This document shows, one piece after another, positions 22,353 through 31,887 of a stretch of DNA of 43,328 nt. Under the pieces are notes generated by a model that was not told where the DNA came from, made no database searches, and saw only the letters and a program-made list of their open reading frames with translations. Source of the stretch: an uncultured Acetobacteraceae bacterium (GTDB lineage: Bacteria > Pseudomonadota > Alphaproteobacteria > Acetobacterales > Acetobacteraceae). Both the position numbers and the translations under genes were made by a program. Location: contig CAIUPC010000673.1 in assembly GCA_903900905.1 (NCBI GenBank), forward strand, positions 1 through 43,328, in the 5' to 3' direction. Numbering within the stretch: the first letter of the stretch is position 1; the number at the start of each line of letters is the position of its first letter.

Positions 22353-22652
22353 ATGGCGACAATCACGCTCGGCACGACGGCCCAGACTTCGCTCGTCGCG
22401 CTCAAGTACCTGGCCGGCTACAACTCTGGCATGGCCGCCGCTGATCAGGCTTCGATCCAAAACCGGATCAAGGACGATCTCGGCAACGCCCACTCTTTGC
22501 TGGGCGGCGCTTTCCAGGGTGGCCAGCTTTTTATCCCCAACCGGGGTGTGCTGCAGGTCCTCCCCGGCGACTTCGTCGGCGTTGACAGTCAAGGCTGGCC
22601 CATCCTAGTGTCGGCCAACTCCATCGCGAACGCCGCGTGGGTCCACAGCTAG
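22353..22652 (+). CDS. Hypothetical structural protein (99 aa)
   Basis: MATITLGTTAQTSLVALKYLAGYNSGMAAADQ... Confidence 0.65.
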   Translation: MATITLGTTAQTSLVALKYLAGYNSGMAAADQASIQNRIKDDLGNAHSLLGGAFQGGQLFIPNRGVLQVLPGDFVGVDSQGWPILVSANSIANAAWVHS

Positions 22653-22661
22653 GAGCTTCCC

Positions 22662-23171
22662 GTGCCTCCCAAGAAGCCGGACGATGACATTGACGCCAAC
22701 GATTTCCTGGGCCTGCCGGCTGACGCCGCGGCCCCGGAGATGCGCCTCCACCCGATCCTGACCAACGCCGAAGTCCTGGAAGCCCAGGCCAAGGCGCGGT
22801 CCAAGATCGACAAGGAACGTCGCGTCAACGCCATGAAGGAGGTCGAGGACCGCGAGACCCATCGTCTGCGGGTCGAAGAAGGCCTGACCACCGGCATCAG
22901 TTCGGAAGACGAACCGGTCAAGTTCACGGTTGATCTGCCCGAGTGGGCGCCGTGGATCGCGGTCAACGGCGAGCCTTACTGGCATGGCTACACCTATGAT
23001 GTGGCTCGCCATATCTCCCGGTCGCTGTCGGAACAGTCGCAGCGCGCCTGGCGCGCGGACGACCAGACCGAAGGCAAGTCGATCGCCCAGCAGCTTCAAA
23101 ACAAGCGGCACTCGGTGATCAACGGCCGCAACGGCGCCATCGCCAATGCCCCGGCGCGCTTCGATGCGTGA
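22662..23171 (+). CDS. Hypothetical structural protein (169 aa)
   Basis: GTG start; MPPKKPDDDIDANDFLGLPADAAAPEMRLHPILTNAEVLEAQAKARSKIDKERR...EPVKFTVDLPEWAPWIAVNGEPYWHGYTYDV. Confidence 0.65.
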   Translation: MPPKKPDDDIDANDFLGLPADAAAPEMRLHPILTNAEVLEAQAKARSKIDKERRVNAMKEVEDRETHRLRVEEGLTTGISSEDEPVKFTVDLPEWAPWIAVNGEPYWHGYTYDVARHISRSLSEQSQRAWRADDQTEGKSIAQQLQNKRHSVINGRNGAIANAPARFDA

Positions 23172-23898
23172 GTCCAGCGAGAAGGTGCAGCCGTTGTACC
23201 CTGACGCCAAGAACATCGCCACCGGCGTGTCCTTGGTCGTCTCCCTGGCCAGCGACCGCCAGATCACGTTTCAGACCGGCTTTGAGGGCGACGAGCCCGA
23301 TCCGGTGGTCAATGCACGTCTGGACCGGCTTTGCCGCTTCGCCGACCGCCTGAAGGCCAAGGCCGAGATCCCCGAGATCGAGGCTGACCTGCGCAAGCAG
23401 CGCGAGACCTTGGCGCAGTTCCGCGAGGATCGCGCCCGCGTTGGCGCCGAGCACGAGCACCAGCAAGCCCTGCGTCAGGTCGAACTGGACGAGCGCGTCA
23501 AGCACCGCGAGCAAGCGCGCAAGGAGTTCCAAGCCGGGATCGACGCTTCGATCCTGTCCATGCAGCAGGCCAAGCAGAAAATCTGGAATGCCGGCGCCGA
23601 AGAGTACGCGCGCTCCGGCCGGCTGACGGCTTACATGCCTCGCGGCGCCGCGGCGTCTAACCTGGAGAAGGTCGACAAGGCCATCGCAGAGGCTTCAGTT
23701 CACCGCGAAAAGGCCCTGGCCGACTTCGACAACGATTACCAGATCGGGCTCGACACCGCCCAAGGCGAGATCGACAAGGCGAATGCGGAGCGGGAAGCCG
23801 CCGAGCGCAGCCTGAACATCTCGATCGAGCGTTACGAGACGGCGATCGCCTCGCAGGAGGCCCACCTGGCGAAGTGCCAGGAGTTGGCCGGGGGCTAG
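23164..23898 (+). CDS. Coiled-coil-rich hypothetical protein (244 aa)
   Basis: EIPEIEADLRKQRETLAQFREDRARVGAEHEHQQALRQVELDERVKHREQARKEFQ... Confidence 0.65.
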   Translation: MRESSEKVQPLYPDAKNIATGVSLVVSLASDRQITFQTGFEGDEPDPVVNARLDRLCRFADRLKAKAEIPEIEADLRKQRETLAQFREDRARVGAEHEHQQALRQVELDERVKHREQARKEFQAGIDASILSMQQAKQKIWNAGAEEYARSGRLTAYMPRGAAASNLEKVDKAIAEASVHREKALADFDNDYQIGLDTAQGEIDKANAEREAAERSLNISIERYETAIASQEAHLAKCQELAGG

Positions 23899-23900
23899 AC

Positions 23901-24653
23901 ATGGCCCTGACCGCTGCACAGATCGTCGCGCTATCCTGCCAAGATGCAAAAGTGCCCGGCTTCACACAGCAGGCCGGGCTGTTCTTGAACATGCTGCTGG
24001 GCGATCTGTGCCGCACCTACGACTTCGAGCTGGCCGCCAAGACCTTCTATTTCAACTTCAACCCCGGCCAAGTCGCCCTGATGGGCAACAGCATTTACGG
24101 CTCGGGGCCGTATCCGTTGCCGGCCGACTTCCTGCGCATGAAGGACGAGAAGGCCGCCTTCTGGACGCTGCCCGGCACGGGCGTGGTCTATCCGCTGATC
24201 CCTTGCGATCTGTCGGAGTTCGACATGATGGTGCAGCAGGCCGGGACGCAGAGCTACCCCTACATCATCGCCACGGATATGAGCCCCGGCGACGAAGCGC
24301 AGCAGGGTGACACGACCCCGGTGTGCTATGTCTATTCGCCGCCGAGCGGGACATACCCTGTAACAATTCGTTACTTCGCCCAGATGCCGGATATCGTCAT
24401 CCCGGAGACCAGCACCGTCATCCCCTGGTTCCCGCACCAAGGCTACCTGCGCAAGAAGCTCTCGTCGTTACTGATGGGCCTGTCGGACGACACCCGCGAG
24501 CCAGCCTGGATGTCCGACGCCGACAACATGCTGCGCGAGTACCTGAAGCTCAAAGACAACCGCTCTAACCGCGCCACGACGATCAAGCTGGATCGCCGCC
24601 GCTTTGGTCGGGCGTACACGACCTTGAGCAACACGAAGACCGTGGGCTGGTGA
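23901..24653 (+). CDS. Putative head-tail connector / tail tubular A-like protein
   Basis: MALTAAQIVALSCQDAKVPGFTQQAGLFLNMLLGDLCRTYDFELAAKTFYFNFNPG...GSGPYPLPADFLRMKDEKAAF... Confidence 0.65.
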   Translation: MALTAAQIVALSCQDAKVPGFTQQAGLFLNMLLGDLCRTYDFELAAKTFYFNFNPGQVALMGNSIYGSGPYPLPADFLRMKDEKAAFWTLPGTGVVYPLIPCDLSEFDMMVQQAGTQSYPYIIATDMSPGDEAQQGDTTPVCYVYSPPSGTYPVTIRYFAQMPDIVIPETSTVIPWFPHQGYLRKKLSSLLMGLSDDTREPAWMSDADNMLREYLKLKDNRSNRATTIKLDRRRFGRAYTTLSNTKTVGW

Positions 24654-24657
24654 TGGC

Positions 24658-26559
24658 ATGGCCCTTCGCAACAGCAAGCCGCTCACTTTCAAGGCTGTAG
24701 GTCTCTCTGACACCGTGGACGGCACCAATACCTTCCCCGGCGCCATGCAGCAGCTCGTCAACCTGATTCCCGCCCAGGACACAGCAAGTTGCTGGGTCCC
24801 TCGGCCGGCGGCAGTGCAGATCAGCGCCTTCCCCGGCTTCACCACGCCAGGCTTCGTGTCGGCTTCCTTGGTGATCGGCAACATCGAATACGGCATGATT
24901 GCCAGCGGGCTCCACGCCGGCAAAGATCAGCCATACGCCTACAACCTGGCCACCAGCACATTCTTGACCGTGAGCGGCATCACAGCCGCCAACGTGCCCA
25001 CCAGCCCGGCGACATCCGGTAATTGGGTTCCGCCGATCATGGCCGTGGTCGGCACACGCATTGTGGTCTGCCATCCGGGCTTCCCCGGCGGCGCGACTAA
25101 GTTTGGCTGGTTCGATATTTCCAGCTTCAGCTACACCGGCAGCACGACGACCAACGGCACGACTACCCTGGCCAGCGCCGTGAATCTGCTAACATCCGGC
25201 GTCCAGCCAGGGCAGGTCATCACCAAGGCCGACGTGCCGGCCGGAACCACAATCGTCTCGATCGCGGTAGGCGGCTTGTCGGCGATCATGAGCGCTGCGG
25301 CGACCGGCAGCACCACGTCGGCCACCACGATCGCCGGGGGCACCGCTGCAGCCCCTCAGTGGGGCGCGGGGGACACCAACATCTACAACCTGCCGTCCGT
25401 GCCTGTTAGCGTCGTCCAGTTCAACGGGCGGGCCTACTACGCGGTCGGCAATGGCGTGGCGTGGTCCGACTCCCTGCTGGCTTGCAACCGGACCAACGCC
25501 GACCAAGCTATTGTCTTCGGCAACGGCCTGCCCGTGACGGCGCTAGGGGCATTGCCGCTGTCCTCGCCGATCACCGGCGGTATCATCCAGGCTGTGCTCG
25601 CTTTCCAGGGCATCTCGGCACTGCAGCAGATCACCGGAGACCAGGCCACGACCAACCTGGCGGTCAACGTGCTTAACGTCGCCACAGGCACTCTGGCGCC
25701 GCTCTCGATCGCGCCGACCAACTTCGGCCTGGCTTTCGTGTCCCCCGAAGGCCTCCGGGTCGTCACCTTTGCCGGCCAGGTCTCCGATCCTATCGGTGAT
25801 AGCGGTAAAGGCGTGACGATCCCTTTCCTGTACGCGTCCTACCCTTCTCGCATCTGCGCCGCAGCGAACGCTGACGTGCTGCGGATCAGTGTGCAGAACG
25901 GCTACCTGCCATCGACGCCCTTCCAGGAATACTGGTACGATGTCACGCGCAAAATATGGAGCGGCCCGCACAACTTCCCCGCCAGCTTGATCCAGCCCTG
26001 GCAGGGCACCTTCGTGGTGCATCCGGCAGGCATCCCCGGCACGACGTGGAAGAGCGACGTGCAGGCATCTTCAGCGACCACTTACACGGAAAATGGCGTA
26101 CCGCTGCAGTTCGCCCATCAAACGTCTCTGCTCCCAGATAACCAGGAGATGCACGAGAACGCCCTGGTGGAGTCGGCTGCGGCCCTGGCCATGCCTGGCG
26201 GCTACACTTTGACGGTGACGGCGGTCGACGAGAACGACAACAACCTGAACACCACGACGCTGCAAACCTCCGGTTCGCTAACGGTGTGGGGTGCTTTTAC
26301 CTGGGGCGGAACCGTGTGGTCTGGCGCCCAGAGCGCACTACGGCAGTACCGGATACCGTGGACTGCGCCGTTGGTGTATAAGCAAGCGTCACAGATCCTT
26401 CAGGGCTCCTGTGTTCCAGGGCTGAAGATCGGCAACAGCTATTTCCGCTACCAGCAACTCGGCTACCTATTGGGGACACCCTATGTCTATGCACCAGTCC
26501 CGCCTTCGCCCTTCATCCTCGATCTTTCGACGTTGGATAGCACGGACGTTCTTCAGTAG
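24658..26559 (+). CDS. Putative tail hub / P22 gp10-like DNA-stabilization protein
   Basis: MALRNSKPLTFKAVGLSDTVDGTNTFPGAMQQLVNLIPAQ...; position after connector. Confidence 0.6.
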   Translation: MALRNSKPLTFKAVGLSDTVDGTNTFPGAMQQLVNLIPAQDTASCWVPRPAAVQISAFPGFTTPGFVSASLVIGNIEYGMIASGLHAGKDQPYAYNLATSTFLTVSGITAANVPTSPATSGNWVPPIMAVVGTRIVVCHPGFPGGATKFGWFDISSFSYTGSTTTNGTTTLASAVNLLTSGVQPGQVITKADVPAGTTIVSIAVGGLSAIMSAAATGSTTSATTIAGGTAAAPQWGAGDTNIYNLPSVPVSVVQFNGRAYYAVGNGVAWSDSLLACNRTNADQAIVFGNGLPVTALGALPLSSPITGGIIQAVLAFQGISALQQITGDQATTNLAVNVLNVATGTLAPLSIAPTNFGLAFVSPEGLRVVTFAGQVSDPIGDSGKGVTIPFLYASYPSRICAAANADVLRISVQNGYLPSTPFQEYWYDVTRKIWSGPHNFPASLIQPWQGTFVVHPAGIPGTTWKSDVQASSATTYTENGVPLQFAHQTSLLPDNQEMHENALVESAAALAMPGGYTLTVTAVDENDNNLNTTTLQTSGSLTVWGAFTWGGTVWSGAQSALRQYRIPWTAPLVYKQASQILQGSCVPGLKIGNSYFRYQQLGYLLGTPYVYAPVPPSPFILDLSTLDSTDVLQ

Positions 26560-27967
26560 CTTGCTGCTGGCCGGGCTTCCGGCCGCCGCCCAAACCAGCC
26601 CCGGTTTCACCGCGGGCCAGACGCTCCAGGCGGCGACGCTGAATGCTGCCTTCGTTGCTAAGCAGGACTATTCTGCTGCCCTAACGGCCCTGGCTGGCGG
26701 GAGCGGCGCCGCGCTGACGAACTTGAACGCAACAAACCTGACATCCGGGACCGTGGCTTCTGCGCGTGTTGCAGGGACCTATTCCGGGATCACAGGCGTC
26801 GGAACGCTGGCGTCGGGCGCCTGGAATGGCACGACCATAGGCACGATCTATGGCGGGACAGGACTGACCAGCTACACCACCGGCGATGTGCTTTATGCGT
26901 CCTCGGCCAATACGTTATCCAAGCTCGCCGCTGGGTCTAACGGCTATGTGCTGACCTTGGCCGGGGGCGTACCGGCATGGGCGGCGGCCGGCTCAGGCAC
27001 TGTGACTAGCGTAGGTGTTTCCGGCGGCTCCACGGGTTTGACGACCAGCGGTGGGCCCGTGACAACCAGCGGGACGATCACCCTGGCAGGGTTGCTGGCT
27101 ACCGGATACGGCGGCACAGGACTGACGACTTTCGCTGCCGCGAACAACGCCATATACTCGACATCGTCCAGCGCTGTGGCGGCGGGAACCTTGCCCGTCG
27201 CGGCAGGCGGTACGGGACTGACGACTTTCGCTGCCGCGAACAACGCCATATACTCGACATCAGCAGGCGCGCTAACTGCCGGGACACTTCCTGTCTCAGC
27301 AGGAGGAACCGGCTTAACCACGGTCACGGCGCCCACGCAGCAAATCTTCACATCAGGCTCTGGAACTTACACCAAGCCAGCCGGCGTGACATGGATCAGG
27401 GTTCGCATGGTCGGCGGCGGTGGCGGTGGCGGCGGCGGCGGCACCGGCTCAGGTGGCACCGGCGGCACCGGCGGCAATACGACATTTGGAACGGCTTTTC
27501 TGGCAGCTAATGGTGGTGGTGGTGGCGGCCAGGGCGCGAGCGGCGGTGGCGGTGGCGGTACGGCCAGCATTGCCGCAGGCGCGACCGGCTTGGCCCTGTC
27601 GGGCGGCGGCGGCGGCGGAGCAGCAGCCCAAACCCTCAGCAACGATGTTAACGCCAGCGGCATGGGCGGGAGTTCGGCTCTAGGTGGCGGCGCTGCGGCC
27701 GTAACCTATTTGTCAGCGGGGATAGCTGGCTCCACAAATACAGGCGGCGGCGGCTCTGGCGGCGGGAGCGGCAACAACGTGGCGGCCTTCCCCGGCGCTG
27801 GCGGTGGCTCTGGCGGCTTCGTGGACGCGATCATAACATCGGTTGGCGCGACCTATTCCGAGGCTGTCGGCGCGGCGGGAGCGGCTGGAACCGCAGGTAC
27901 CGGAGGTTCATCTGGAGGGGCGGGTGGCACCGGCTACATAATTGTAGAAGAACATTATTGGTATTAG
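26483..27967 (+). CDS. Tail fibre/adhesin with N-terminal signal-peptide-like segment and Gly-rich C-terminus
   Basis: MSMHQSRLRPSSSIFRRWIARTFFSSLLLAGLPAAAQTSPG...VARVAGTYSGITGVGTLASGAWNG (fibre repeats)...VTWIRVRMVGGGGGGGGGG; overlaps preceding gene by 77 nt; SD GGGGA before ATG. Confidence 0.75.
   Translation: MSMHQSRLRPSSSIFRRWIARTFFSSLLLAGLPAAAQTSPGFTAGQTLQAATLNAAFVAKQDYSAALTALAGGSGAALTNLNATNLTSGTVASARVAGTYSGITGVGTLASGAWNGTTIGTIYGGTGLTSYTTGDVLYASSANTLSKLAAGSNGYVLTLAGGVPAWAAAGSGTVTSVGVSGGSTGLTTSGGPVTTSGTITLAGLLATGYGGTGLTTFAAANNAIYSTSSSAVAAGTLPVAAGGTGLTTFAAANNAIYSTSAGALTAGTLPVSAGGTGLTTVTAPTQQIFTSGSGTYTKPAGVTWIRVRMVGGGGGGGGGGTGSGGTGGTGGNTTFGTAFLAANGGGGGGQGASGGGGGGTASIAAGATGLALSGGGGGGAAAQTLSNDVNASGMGGSSALGGGAAAVTYLSAGIAGSTNTGGGGSGGGSGNNVAAFPGAGGGSGGFVDAIITSVGATYSEAVGAAGAAGTAGTGGSSGGAGGTGYIIVEEHYWY
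27119..27261 (+). repeat. Exact 47-bp direct repeat (27119-27165 and 27215-27261), 96-nt period
   Basis: ggactgacgactttcgctgccgcgaacaacgccatatactcgacatc at both positions. Confidence 0.9.
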
Positions 27968-27975
27968 GGGTTCAT

Positions 27976-28698
27976 ATGGCTACGATCATCGGCTCACTAC
28001 CCTACACCTTGACCAACGGCACGACCGCAGATGCGAACGCGGTCATGGCGGATCTCAATTTCATCGTCAGCCAGGTCAACGCCAATGTGACGACTGCCAT
28101 TGCCGCCGCCGTGCTCGCCGCGTTGCCGGTGGGCATCATTGCGGAGTGGAGCGGATCGGTAGCCTCGATCCCGGCGCCCTGGCAGCTATGCGACGGCACC
28201 AACGGCACACCAGATAAGCGCGACACTTTCCAGGTCGGCGCAGGCGGGGCTTATGCGGTGGGCGCCACCGGCGGATCTATCACGCAGACGATTACGGTGG
28301 CCGGCCATGTTCTGACCGTGCCGGAACTTCCCGCCCACAATCACGGCGTCAATGACCCGGCGCACACCCACGGCGTCAATGATCCGACGCACGCTCACGG
28401 GCTTAATGATCCAACTCACGTCCATACTATTCAAGGCGTTAGCGGTAGCCAGAACGGGGTGACTAATAACCTCGGCGGGGCAGGCACGGTGACGCGAGGA
28501 CCGACGCAGTTTTCGACTGACGCCGCCTCCACCGGGATGACGATGAACGCCGCCGCAACTGGAATCACCAACCAGAACGCCGCGACAGGCATCACGACTC
28601 AGAATGCAGGCGGGGGCGCTGCGCACGCGCACACTGCTACCGGGTCGGACAACCGACCGCCGTATTATGCTTCCGCTTTTATCATGAAGATGTCCTGA
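27976..28698 (+). CDS. Tail collar-like / short tail fibre protein with HxH repeats
   Basis: VGIIAEWSGSVASIPAPWQLCDGTNGTPDKRDTFQVGAGG (collar domain) and AHNHGVNDPAHTHGVNDPTHAHGLNDPTHVHT. Confidence 0.78.
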   Translation: MATIIGSLPYTLTNGTTADANAVMADLNFIVSQVNANVTTAIAAAVLAALPVGIIAEWSGSVASIPAPWQLCDGTNGTPDKRDTFQVGAGGAYAVGATGGSITQTITVAGHVLTVPELPAHNHGVNDPAHTHGVNDPTHAHGLNDPTHVHTIQGVSGSQNGVTNNLGGAGTVTRGPTQFSTDAASTGMTMNAAATGITNQNAATGITTQNAGGGAAHAHTATGSDNRPPYYASAFIMKMS

Positions 28699-28756
28699 TT
28701 GGACGAAGCGGAAGCTGCGCGCTATGGTTCCGGTCGAACTTAAAGGGGAGCGCGCC

Positions 28757-31543
28757 ATGCGCCGTATTCTTGGACTGATCGCGGCGCTGTCATTGCTGCA
28801 GATCGCCGCGCCGGCCTTGGCGCAGAACAACGTGTCCGCGAAGGTGGTGGTCGCTTGCGGCACCCCCGGCCAGACCCCCGTGGTCGGCAGCAGCTACACG
28901 ATCACCCAGGACACGACGCTCACGCTTTGCACGACGGCGGGGGGTGGGGGCGGCAGTAACGCCAGCGTCGGAACCAATGGCGCAGCCGCTCCGACCAGTT
29001 CAACCCAAATCGGTATTCTCGTTGGCGCCAATCTGCAGCCAGTGTCGGCGACCAATCCTGTTCCCATCTCCGGGTCGATCACCGCCTCCAATGCGGCTGT
29101 GGGCGCGACGGGGTCGGCGGCTCCTGCGTCCGCCTCCTATGGCGGCTTGCTCAATGGCTCCAACCTGATTGGCGCGTTGGGTGACAGCGCTGGACGAACC
29201 ATTGTGGCCGGTGGCGGTACGGCGGGGACTCCCGCTGGCGGCGTTGTCTCCGTTCAAGGTGTGGCGAGCGGCACCGCTCTGCCTGTCAGCGGGACCTTCT
29301 GGCAGACCACGCAGCCCGTCTCCGGCACTGTGACCGCCAATGCGGGATCAGGAACATTCGCGGTTTCTGCCGCGTCTCTTCCCCTCCCCACTGGCGCGGC
29401 GACAGCCGCTAAACAGCCCGCTCTCGGGACCGCCGGTGTTTCCTCCACCGATGTCATCTCGGTCCAAGGCATCGCCAGCGGCACCGCCATGCCAATCTCC
29501 GGCACGGTCACGGCCAATGCCGGGACGAACCTCAATACGTCGGCGCTGGCGACCTCGGCCAACCTGACCAGCGGCACGCAAAAGACCCAGATCGTGGACG
29601 GCTCGGGCAACGTCATCGCCTCCACCTCCAACAACCTCAACGTCCAGTGCGCCAACTGTTCCGGTTCCGGCGTGAGCACGGCCGACCAAGCCTCCTTCAC
29701 GGCAGGTACGTCTCTCTTCGCCGGTTCGGGCGGCTTCTACCAGACCACGGCGACAAGCAACCCGCTGACTACGGGCCAGCAAGGCGTGTTCCAAGTCACC
29801 GCCAACCGCGCCCTGTTCAGCAACCTGCGCAATGCTGCTGGCACGGAAGTGGGCACCAGCACCACACCATTACAGGTCTCCCTGGCCAACACCGCCGCGA
29901 ACGCCACCGCGGTCAAGGTGGACGGCAGCGCCGTCACCCAGCCGGTGTCAGGCACCTTTTGGCAGGCCACCCAGCCCGTCAGCGGGACTGTATCGATCAC
30001 CGCTAATAGCGCCGTCAACGAGGCCCAGATCAACGGCGTGACCCCGCTCATGGGCAATGGCGTCACAGGTACCGGCTCGCAACGCGTGACCATCGCCAGC
30101 GACAATACGGCCTTCACCGTCAACGCCGCTGAAAGCGGGACCTGGAACATCACGAACGTATCGGGGACTGTCAGCCTGCCTACGGGCGCGTCGACGGAAA
30201 CCACGCTCGCCAAGCTGACCCAGGCTCAAGGTTCGACCACGTCCGGCCAGAGCGGGCCCTTGGTCCAGGGCGCCGTCACCACGGGCGCTCCGACCTACAC
30301 TACCGCGCAAACGGCCCCGCTCAGCCTGGATACGGCTGGCAATCTCCGCACCGTCACTTCTCTCGCGGCCAACAGTTCGGTTAACGTAGCTCAGGTCAAT
30401 GGCGTCACCACCCTAACCGGCAACGGCGTCACGGGCACTGGTTCTCAACGCGTTACGATTGCTTCAGACAATACCGCCTTCGGCGTAAATGCCGCGCAAA
30501 GCGGAACGTGGAATATCACGAATGTCTCAGGCACCGTAAGCCTCCCGACCGGAGCCTCCACCGAAACAACCCTGGCTAAGCTCGCGGTTGCGCAGGGCTC
30601 CACGACAAGCGGGCAATCCGGGACTCTAGCCGTCGGAGCTGTCACCACTGGATCGCCGACCTACACGACAGCTCAGACTTCGCCCCTTAGCTTGACCACG
30701 GCCGGCGCGCTGCGGACTGACGCTTCTGCCACGACACAGCCCGTTTCAGGGACCGTGAGCATCACTGCCAACTCGGCGGTCAACGTCGCTCAGATCAATG
30801 GCGTGACGACTACGACCGGCAACGGCGTCTCAGGCACCGGCGTGCAGCGTGTTACCTTGGCGTCAGACAGCACGGGCCAAGTCACTCTGGCGGCAGGGGC
30901 CAACACTATCGGCGCATTGACGGCCAATCAGTCAGTCAACACGGCTCAGGTCAACGGGGTGACGGTATTGACCGGCACCGGCGCGACCGGCACCGGCGCT
31001 CAGCGTGTGACCGTGGCCACTGACAGCGCGACGGTGGCAGGCTCCGCTTCGATCCCCGCCGGTACGAACCTCATGGGCAAAGTTGGCCTTGACCAGACCA
31101 CGCCCGGCACGACCAACGGCGTTCAGGACGCTTCCACAAGCGCCACGGGCTCCGCTGTGCCTGCCAAAGCGTCCTTCATGGGCGCCAACAGCGCGGGCAA
31201 CCTGACGGGCCTTATCCAGGCCGATAGCTCCGCTTCGGTCAGCATCTCGACGGCCACGACCACGCAGATCGTCGCACTGTCGTCCACCAAGAAAATCTAC
31301 GTGACGGCTTACAGCCTGATCGCAGGCGGCACAGGCAACGTGACGTTTGAATATGGTACCGGCTCCAACTGCGGGACCGGCACCACGGTGCTGACCGGCG
31401 CGCTCCCTCTGGTCGCGAACTCCGGCATTGCCACTGGCTCAGGCTTGGGTCCGGTGCTTGTCGTGCCGGCTTCCAATGCCCTGTGCATCCTCACGTCTGC
31501 CGGTGTCCAGATTTCGGGCTCCGTGGCTTATACGCAGTTCTGA
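28757..31543 (+). CDS. Large repetitive tail-fibre-like protein with signal peptide (928 aa)
   Basis: MRRILGLIAALSLLQIAAPALAQNN...; repeats of TQPVSGTFWQATQPVSGTV, VNVAQVNGVT.LTGNGVTGTGSQRVTIASDNTAF. Confidence 0.75.
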   Translation: MRRILGLIAALSLLQIAAPALAQNNVSAKVVVACGTPGQTPVVGSSYTITQDTTLTLCTTAGGGGGSNASVGTNGAAAPTSSTQIGILVGANLQPVSATNPVPISGSITASNAAVGATGSAAPASASYGGLLNGSNLIGALGDSAGRTIVAGGGTAGTPAGGVVSVQGVASGTALPVSGTFWQTTQPVSGTVTANAGSGTFAVSAASLPLPTGAATAAKQPALGTAGVSSTDVISVQGIASGTAMPISGTVTANAGTNLNTSALATSANLTSGTQKTQIVDGSGNVIASTSNNLNVQCANCSGSGVSTADQASFTAGTSLFAGSGGFYQTTATSNPLTTGQQGVFQVTANRALFSNLRNAAGTEVGTSTTPLQVSLANTAANATAVKVDGSAVTQPVSGTFWQATQPVSGTVSITANSAVNEAQINGVTPLMGNGVTGTGSQRVTIASDNTAFTVNAAESGTWNITNVSGTVSLPTGASTETTLAKLTQAQGSTTSGQSGPLVQGAVTTGAPTYTTAQTAPLSLDTAGNLRTVTSLAANSSVNVAQVNGVTTLTGNGVTGTGSQRVTIASDNTAFGVNAAQSGTWNITNVSGTVSLPTGASTETTLAKLAVAQGSTTSGQSGTLAVGAVTTGSPTYTTAQTSPLSLTTAGALRTDASATTQPVSGTVSITANSAVNVAQINGVTTTTGNGVSGTGVQRVTLASDSTGQVTLAAGANTIGALTANQSVNTAQVNGVTVLTGTGATGTGAQRVTVATDSATVAGSASIPAGTNLMGKVGLDQTTPGTTNGVQDASTSATGSAVPAKASFMGANSAGNLTGLIQADSSASVSISTATTTQIVALSSTKKIYVTAYSLIAGGTGNVTFEYGTGSNCGTGTTVLTGALPLVANSGIATGSGLGPVLVVPASNALCILTSAGVQISGSVAYTQF

Positions 31544-31545
31544 TC

Positions 31546-31887
31546 ATGAAACACTTAATTATGGCTGGGCTCCTGGCCCTGGCTCCATCGCTTGCTCTGG
31601 CGCAGACCGTGGGCGCCATCGTGTATGACGGTACGTCCGGTCAGGTGCGCATGGTGGTCGTGCCGGACACCGATAAAGAGTTGGACGACCCTGCCTTTTC
31701 GCCGGTCGGCGCGGTTCAACAACGGGTGCCCATTGTCGACTTAAAAACCCTACAGCCGCGCGACTTGTACTTAAAATACCTGCCGAAAGAGGTATGGCCC
31801 GCTAACATGAAGCCGCTCTATACTCCCGAAGAGGCGGCCAAGTTCGGCGTTGACCCATATTCGGGTAAGCCAACGGGGGAGCCATGA
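31546..31887 (+). CDS. Small signal-peptide-bearing hypothetical protein
   Basis: MKHLIMAGLLALAPSLALAQTVGAIVYDGTSGQVRMVVVPDTD... Confidence 0.68.
   Translation: MKHLIMAGLLALAPSLALAQTVGAIVYDGTSGQVRMVVVPDTDKELDDPAFSPVGAVQQRVPIVDLKTLQPRDLYLKYLPKEVWPANMKPLYTPEEAAKFGVDPYSGKPTGEP

Noticed and set aside
27410-27640. GGC/GGT tracts as regulatory microsatellites
   Set aside because: They encode the glycine-rich adhesin region in frame; best explained as coding.
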